From JBBTIS01 sp038059855 (GTDB lineage Bacteria > Elusimicrobiota > Elusimicrobia > JACQPE01), in NCBI GenBank assembly GCA_964357255.1, contig CAYHKQ010000078.1:1-10349 (forward strand): DNA of 10,349 nucleotides, read 5' to 3'. Of this stretch, positions 6,447-10,349 are shown one piece after another. The notes beneath the pieces are model-generated. The model worked only from the letters and a program-made list of their open reading frames with translations. It was not told the origin of the DNA and made no database searches. Position numbers and translations under genes: made by a program. How positions within the stretch are numbered: the stretch's first letter is position 1; the number at the start of each line of letters is the position of its first letter.

Positions 6447-8048
6447 TTATTGCGCGCCTACGAAACTAATGGGTTCGCCGAAATGAAAACCCGACGTAAT
6501 GGAAACAACGAGGCGCGAGCCTTTGAGGTTATCGTTTAAGGCATAGGCGAAGTCAATGGAGATCGGTTCGTTGCGCGTGGAGCGTGATGGGGCGATCCTA
6601 AGGCCAACCCCAACGGCGTTTTTCAGGCCCAAGAAGCCGCCCGGCCTGTCGCCTGTCCAGGCGTTGCCGGAGTCAAAAAAAATGACGCCGCCGAAGGACA
6701 TTAAATGAAAAACATCGTCCGCGAAGAATAAACGATTTTCAAGATTGACGAGCAATCTGCGGTCCCCGGCGAATTGGCCGATGGCGTAGCCATGCAGGCC
6801 GGAATCATCACCCAGAGTCAGAAGATGGTCTTGATCCAGGCGATAGCCGTGAGCGTATGCCACATGTATGGCGAAAGTCTGGTTGGGCCGCCGTTGATAG
6901 TAATGCTGGGCCTTGGTGGACCAAACGAGATTGTTCGTGCGCTCTTTGAGAATGCGCGATCCCGCCTTGGTTTCGATAAAGGCGAAATGGCCGCGTCCCC
7001 AAGAGCGCCCGGCGCGCGCCGAGGCCGAGGGGAGGATTTGGCTTGAGCTGGTCCCCAGCCACTTAGGACCTATGCCCAGCGCCAGAGAGACGCCGGGCCC
7101 AAGATTGTAGTCCTCGTCACGGTCGAATTTTTGGATGTGGCGCTCCTTGATGAACTCGATTTTTTGCCAGCCGCCGTTGATCTCGATGATCCCGGTGTCG
7201 TTGCCAGCCGGCAGGATATTAGCAGGGCTCGCGTCAATCGGCTCAAAATCCTCGCGGGCGCGGCGCAGGGTCAGCGTGGTCTGGCGGGTCGTTGCGACCG
7301 AGGGGCTGATGGAGCGGCCGTAGCTCAAGGCCGCTTCGCGGTGAATTTTTTTAAACCGTCCGATTTCGACGCCCCCGGAATAAAGGGGCAGGTTTTCTTC
7401 TTTGACATTGGCCGAGCCGCCGGCGGAGTAGGGAGTGATAGTGGCGTAGAAAGGGCGCTTGAGAGACACGCCGTATTGCCGGCTGTTGTCCTGCACGTCA
7501 ACGCCGGCCGAAAAATCCAAATGTGTGTTTAAAAATTGTTTGTCCCGGTAGAAGACGGCGTTGGTGTTTTGCGTTATTCCATTGTGGTAGAAGGCGCTTA
7601 GGCTTTTTCCCTGTCCGGCAAAATTTCGGTCCACCACGCCGATCTTCCAGCTGTTTTTACCCCCCACGCGGCTGAAATCCGCCTGCGGCTCGAGAGTCCA
7701 CGCGTCGCGGGTTTTGACGGCGACATTTTTAGGGCCGCCGGCGAGCGTGGAGACGCTAATTTCGACATGGCGCAGGAAGTCGAGTCGGCGAAGATTTCGT
7801 TCCGATTCGGTCATCAGATCCGCGTTAAAGGGGTCGCCCTCCTTAAACAGCAGTTCGCGCTTTATGACGCCGGCGCGCGTCGTGGTATGAAGCGCGTTAG
7901 CTCCCCGGAATAGCCACCATGATTCCGAGGGAATGGAGGGGTCAAAGACATTGCCGGGTTCCACGGCAATGGCGTTGATTTTTATATCAGCGCCGGGTTC
8001 GGCCCCAAGAGCCTGCGCGGTGGTTAAGAGAAGGAAAAGCGCAATCAA
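6447..8048 (-). CDS. Omp85/BamA-like outer-membrane barrel protein with one POTRA-like segment
   Basis: This 533-residue protein has a hydrophobic leader (MIALFLLLTTAQALGA) and then, at about 57-112, a POTRA-like segment (VIKRELLFKEGDPFNADL, SERNLRRLDFLRHVEI). The remainder is a 16-strand-type surface-antigen (D15) barrel. GLHGYAIGQF (417-426) occupies the place of the VRGY/F loop motif, followed by RRLLVNLENRLF, a typical Omp85 strand. BamA has five POTRAs and about 800 residues; this is much shorter and more like TamA or Omp85 accessory members. It starts with TTG, overlapping the TGA of the upstream transferase gene (TTGA), so it is probably translated by coupling. The leader lacks a positive n-region, which is unusual. 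Likely role: inserting proteins or moving lipid or polymer across the outer membrane, perhaps alongside the transferase. The family is fairly sure; the substrate is unknown. Confidence 0.85.
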   Translation of the reverse strand: MIALFLLLTTAQALGAEPGADIKINAIAVEPGNVFDPSIPSESWWLFRGANALHTTTRAGVIKRELLFKEGDPFNADLMTESERNLRRLDFLRHVEISVSTLAGGPKNVAVKTRDAWTLEPQADFSRVGGKNSWKIGVVDRNFAGQGKSLSAFYHNGITQNTNAVFYRDKQFLNTHLDFSAGVDVQDNSRQYGVSLKRPFYATITPYSAGGSANVKEENLPLYSGGVEIGRFKKIHREAALSYGRSISPSVATTRQTTLTLRRAREDFEPIDASPANILPAGNDTGIIEINGGWQKIEFIKERHIQKFDRDEDYNLGPGVSLALGIGPKWLGTSSSQILPSASARAGRSWGRGHFAFIETKAGSRILKERTNNLVWSTKAQHYYQRRPNQTFAIHVAYAHGYRLDQDHLLTLGDDSGLHGYAIGQFAGDRRLLVNLENRLFFADDVFHLMSFGGVIFFDSGNAWTGDRPGGFLGLKNAVGVGLRIAPSRSTRNEPISIDFAYALNDNLKGSRLVVSITSGFHFGEPISFVGAQ

Positions 8049-9997
8049 TCGCGGAGCCGGAACTGTCGGTGAGTGTAGAGATCGTCGGCGGTCTGATAAA
8101 TGGCGATCGCGTCGCGCTCGAGCTCCGTATCCCCGGGATCCTGGCGGGGCGAAGGCGATAAAGCGCGCGCAGCCGTGTCCATTTGAAAAAATTCGACGGT
8201 TTTATTGAGCCCCAGCACCACCATCCGGCCGCGCCGAAAAAGGCCGATGTCACGGTTATGATGAAGAACGGCCTGGCCATCTTTTTTGGGAATGGCCAAG
8301 AGATCGCGGCCAAAAAAAACGCTTCGGTATTTTAAGCCTAAAAGACCCAGGAGGGTCGGCCCCACATCGAGCGAGCCGCCCAGCGTGTCAATAGTTTTAG
8401 CCTGCTTGATGCCGGGGGATAAGATGACCAGCGGAATTTCGTAAGAATGAATGGGAATAGTTTGGCTTCCGTAAACTCTCGCTCCGTGGTCCGCGACCAC
8501 GGCGAACACCGTGTTGTTGAAGAAGGGCTCCTGTCGGGCCAGACGGAAAAATTCGCCCAGCGCCCAGTCTGTGTATTTGACCGCGTTTTCTCGTCGCCGC
8601 TCCTGCGGGTCCTCGGCGATGCGGCCCGTAGGATAGGTGTAAGGCTTGTGATTGGAAACAGTGAGAACGGCTCCGAAGAAGGACCGGCCTTGGCGGTTGA
8701 ATTCCCGGAATTCTTCGATTGAGCGCCTGAACAGATCTTCGTCGCTGACTCCCCATATGGTCGTGAATCCGGGGTCGGAGAAATCTTTTTGCTCAATGAA
8801 GCGCTCGAAGCCGTTTTTAAGGGCGTAAGACCGCATTCCGTCGAACATTCCGCGCCCGCCATAGAGAAACAATGTGCGGTAGTTCGCGGTTTTTAGAGTT
8901 CGGGCCAGGGTAGACACATGATCGGAAAGATGCCGTTTAACGATGGAGTCTCCGGGAAGAGGCGGGAAGGAGGAAAGCGTGCCTTCCAAGCCTCTCACGG
9001 TTCGGTTGCCGCATGCGTAGAGATTCGTGAACAGCAATCCTTGTTTGGCAAGCTCGTCCATATAAGGCGTCAGGGAGGGGTTTCGTCCAAATGCGCCCCA
9101 GAACTCGGAACCGAAACTTTCTACGAGAATGAGAACCAGGTTGGCCGGTTTGGGTTTCGAGCGGCCCGGGATGAGCCGCTCGATGGAATCGGCTTGAGCG
9201 TCAAAAATGGCCTTTTGAACGCCCAGGATTTTTCGCGTGCGCCCATAGGCTTCGTTCTTTGGGATGGTCCGGTAAAAGGCCCCGAAGTCAAGATGATGGG
9301 TGTAGGCGGCGTAGACGAGCGAATAAAGACTATTTCCGGAAACTTCATTGAGAACCCGGTTATGGCTCCATCGGGTGGAGCTAAAGGATGCGGACCGCGT
9401 GCCGGCCAGCCAAAAAATTCCCCATGCGGCCAAGAAAAGAGCGCGGCTTTTTAAGGGAAGATGGAACTGCCAAGTTTTGGCCAGATAACGGCGTCCGGCC
9501 CAATAGATGAGAGCCGCCGCCAGCAGACAGCCCGCCAGAAACGGCACAACGGGGTAGCCGTCCCAAATATTAACGAAAACTTCATGCGGATAGATGAGAT
9601 AGTCCACGGCCACGGCATTGAAGCGCGAGTTGAACTCTTCGAAGAAATAGTATTCCATGACCAGCAGGAAAAGGTATCCCATCGAGAACAGCGTGGTTGC
9701 GGCGGGGAGAAAAAAGCGATGGGGCTTGGAGAAAAATATTTTTTTAGGCAAAAAGGTAAGCCACAGGGCCAAAGGCCAAAAAAGCCATGACGCGGCCGCC
9801 GCATCCATTCTCAACCCCGTGGCAAAAATACGGGTGATTTCGCTCAACGAGGGTTTAGACTCCAGTCCGAAATGCGCCAACAGAAGAAGGCGGAACAGAA
9901 TATTGGCCGACAGGAAAACAAGAAGGCATACATACAGGGCCCGCCAGCGCGGGTTAGCAAGAGTTTCAATTAACGCGTTTTTCCGGCGGGATTTCAT
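8045..9997 (-). CDS. LTA synthase/MdoB-type membrane sulfatase-fold transferase
   Basis: This 650-residue protein has an N-terminal membrane part (about 18-200) with five hydrophobic segments and an extracytoplasmic alkaline-phosphatase-fold domain (about 283-570). Metal and catalytic residues are visible: E293 (LVESFGSEFWG), nucleophile T333 (CGNRTVRGLEG), H450 (SNHKPYTYP) and D503-H504 (VVADHGAR). These match LtaS and OpgB/MdoB, which move phosphoglycerol from phosphatidylglycerol to an acceptor outside the cytoplasmic membrane. In a diderm the acceptor might be a periplasmic glucan or a surface polymer; a phosphoethanolamine donor cannot be excluded. The ATG at 9997 has a full GGAGGT (10005-10010) seven bases upstream. 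The stop codon overlaps the start of the BamA-like gene, forming a two-gene envelope operon. Family assignment is firm; donor and acceptor are not determined. Confidence 0.92.
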   Translation of the reverse strand: MKSRRKNALIETLANPRWRALYVCLLVFLSANILFRLLLLAHFGLESKPSLSEITRIFATGLRMDAAAASWLFWPLALWLTFLPKKIFFSKPHRFFLPAATTLFSMGYLFLLVMEYYFFEEFNSRFNAVAVDYLIYPHEVFVNIWDGYPVVPFLAGCLLAAALIYWAGRRYLAKTWQFHLPLKSRALFLAAWGIFWLAGTRSASFSSTRWSHNRVLNEVSGNSLYSLVYAAYTHHLDFGAFYRTIPKNEAYGRTRKILGVQKAIFDAQADSIERLIPGRSKPKPANLVLILVESFGSEFWGAFGRNPSLTPYMDELAKQGLLFTNLYACGNRTVRGLEGTLSSFPPLPGDSIVKRHLSDHVSTLARTLKTANYRTLFLYGGRGMFDGMRSYALKNGFERFIEQKDFSDPGFTTIWGVSDEDLFRRSIEEFREFNRQGRSFFGAVLTVSNHKPYTYPTGRIAEDPQERRRENAVKYTDWALGEFFRLARQEPFFNNTVFAVVADHGARVYGSQTIPIHSYEIPLVILSPGIKQAKTIDTLGGSLDVGPTLLGLLGLKYRSVFFGRDLLAIPKKDGQAVLHHNRDIGLFRRGRMVVLGLNKTVEFFQMDTAARALSPSPRQDPGDTELERDAIAIYQTADDLYTHRQFRLRD

Positions 9998-10004
9998 TTT
10001 TAAG

Positions 10005-10010
10005 ACCTCC
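10005..10010 (-). promoter_or_regulatory. Strong ribosome binding site of the transferase gene
   Basis: GGAGGT on the minus strand lies seven bases before ATG 9997. It is the best Shine-Dalgarno match in the window and fixes the start of this gene. Confidence 0.8.
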
Positions 10011-10122
10011 GGCTACGAATGTCGCTATTAAAGCAAAAAGCCCGAGGCCGAATAAAAGGGGGCCTGTCGTGAACGAATGGCTTCAAAGGCCTAATTTTAT
10101 TCATCTGTCCTCATGCGGGGTT

Positions 10123-10151
10123 AGTATAAACCGGGATTACGCAGTTGACAC
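10123..10151 (-). promoter_or_regulatory. Probable sigma-70-type promoter of the transferase-BamA-like operon
   Basis: GTGTCA (10151-10146, four of six -35 matches) and TATACT (10128-10123, five of six -10 matches) are separated by 17 bases on the minus strand. Transcription would start near 10116, giving a leader of about 120 bases before ATG 9997. The leader contains a weak GC hairpin followed by TTTTT (10065-10036), which may be an attenuator or chance. Confidence 0.45.
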
Positions 10152-10155
10152 GCCA

Positions 10156-10275
10156 TTTTCCTCGGGGCCACCGGATTCTTTTGTCCCGTCATACCGGCGT
10201 CCCAACCCTCTATTAAAATTGAGGGGACTGTCCCGTCTCCTGACGGGACGCAAGCCGGTATCCAGTTTTCCTCGG
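10156..10275. repeat. Nested palindromic repeat element bounded by 10-base direct repeats
   Basis: TTTTCCTCGG occurs at 10156-10165 and 10266-10275. Between them ATACCGGC (10191-10198) pairs with GCCGGTAT (10254-10261), GCGTCCC (10197-10203) with GGGACGC (10245-10251), and inside lies a perfect 8-base hairpin GTCCCGTC-TCCT-GACGGGAC (10230-10249). CCCTC/GAGGG (10206-10210/10221-10225) forms another small stem. GTCCCGTC is also repeated directly at 10183-10190. The outer arms resemble the dispersed CGTCATACCGGC...GCCGGTATCCAG type of intergenic palindrome, here widened by an inner insert. Only one copy lies in this window. Confidence 0.55.
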
Positions 10276-10349
10276 AACCTGGACCCCTGCCTTCGCCTCA
10301 TCGTTACCCATATCTTTTCAGTTAACATGGGAAATCCGATGAGACAAAA

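Larger units (their letters stand above)
9998..10349. other. Intergenic stretch without a convincing gene
   Basis: This 352-base stretch holds the ribosome site, leader and probable promoter of the transferase operon, and the nested palindromic element. The only open frame (63 residues, 10328 to 10137, minus) runs through the palindromes and yields an arginine- and glycine-rich product with no gene-like features. Bases 10276-10349 show nothing I can name. Confidence 0.6.

Noticed and set aside
10036..10065. AGGCC/GGCCT hairpin followed by CGGGCTTTTT on the minus strand as a terminator
   Set aside because: The stem is only five bases with an 11-base loop and lies between a promoter and its gene; kept only as a possible attenuator note.
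10145..10150. Perfect TTGACA on the plus strand
   Set aside because: No -10 hexamer occurs 16-18 bases downstream and no rightward gene follows within the window.
10137..10328. 63-residue open frame on the minus strand
   Set aside because: It runs through nested palindromes and has no ribosome site or protein-like pattern; its content is explained by the repeat.

Overview
The window reads as chromosomal DNA of a Gram-negative (diderm) bacterium: it encodes a BamA/Omp85-type outer-membrane barrel protein, a small exported barrel-like protein, and a complete sigma-54-type regulatory set. GC content is moderate to high, genes are tightly packed with 4-8 base overlaps, and TTG starts are used. 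No ribosomal RNA or other clear phylum marker is present. An uncultivated lineage such as Elusimicrobiota is only an impression.

Left part, all on the minus strand and read from right to left: a conserved gene of unknown function (about 5545 to 4805), hemB (4848 to 3754), a short and divergent sigma-54 factor (3692 to 2634), an NtrB-like soluble histidine kinase (2641 to 1547) and an NtrC-type sigma-54 activator (1550 to 192). The gaps are -44, +61, -8 and -4 bases, so this looks like one transcription unit. The last three genes hold a kinase, an enhancer-binding activator and a polymerase sigma subunit, which is everything needed for a private sigma-54 circuit. The sigma factor keeps recognisable region I, core-binding and HTH parts but has a badly eroded RpoN box, which suggests altered promoter recognition. 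Thirty bases past the activator stop codon, the 5' end of a group II intron begins (162 to 1, minus strand) and runs off the left edge.

The middle (5546-5679) is a short divergent promoter region between the unknown gene and a rightward gene for a small exported barrel-like protein (5680-6435).

Right part, minus strand: an LTA-synthase/MdoB-type phosphoglycerol (or phosphoethanolamine) transferase with five predicted membrane segments (9997 to 8045) is translationally coupled to a BamA-like outer-membrane protein with a single POTRA-like segment (8048 to 6447). The pair points to envelope construction. It has an excellent ribosome binding site and a plausible sigma-70-type promoter. The 352-base stretch at the right end holds that promoter, the leader and a nested palindromic repeat element, with no convincing gene.

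Points most worth a second look are the divergent sigma-54 factor beside its own kinase and activator, a short palindromic repeat inserted in frame into hemB next to the zinc-binding cysteines, the group II intron end, and the nested palindrome near the right edge.
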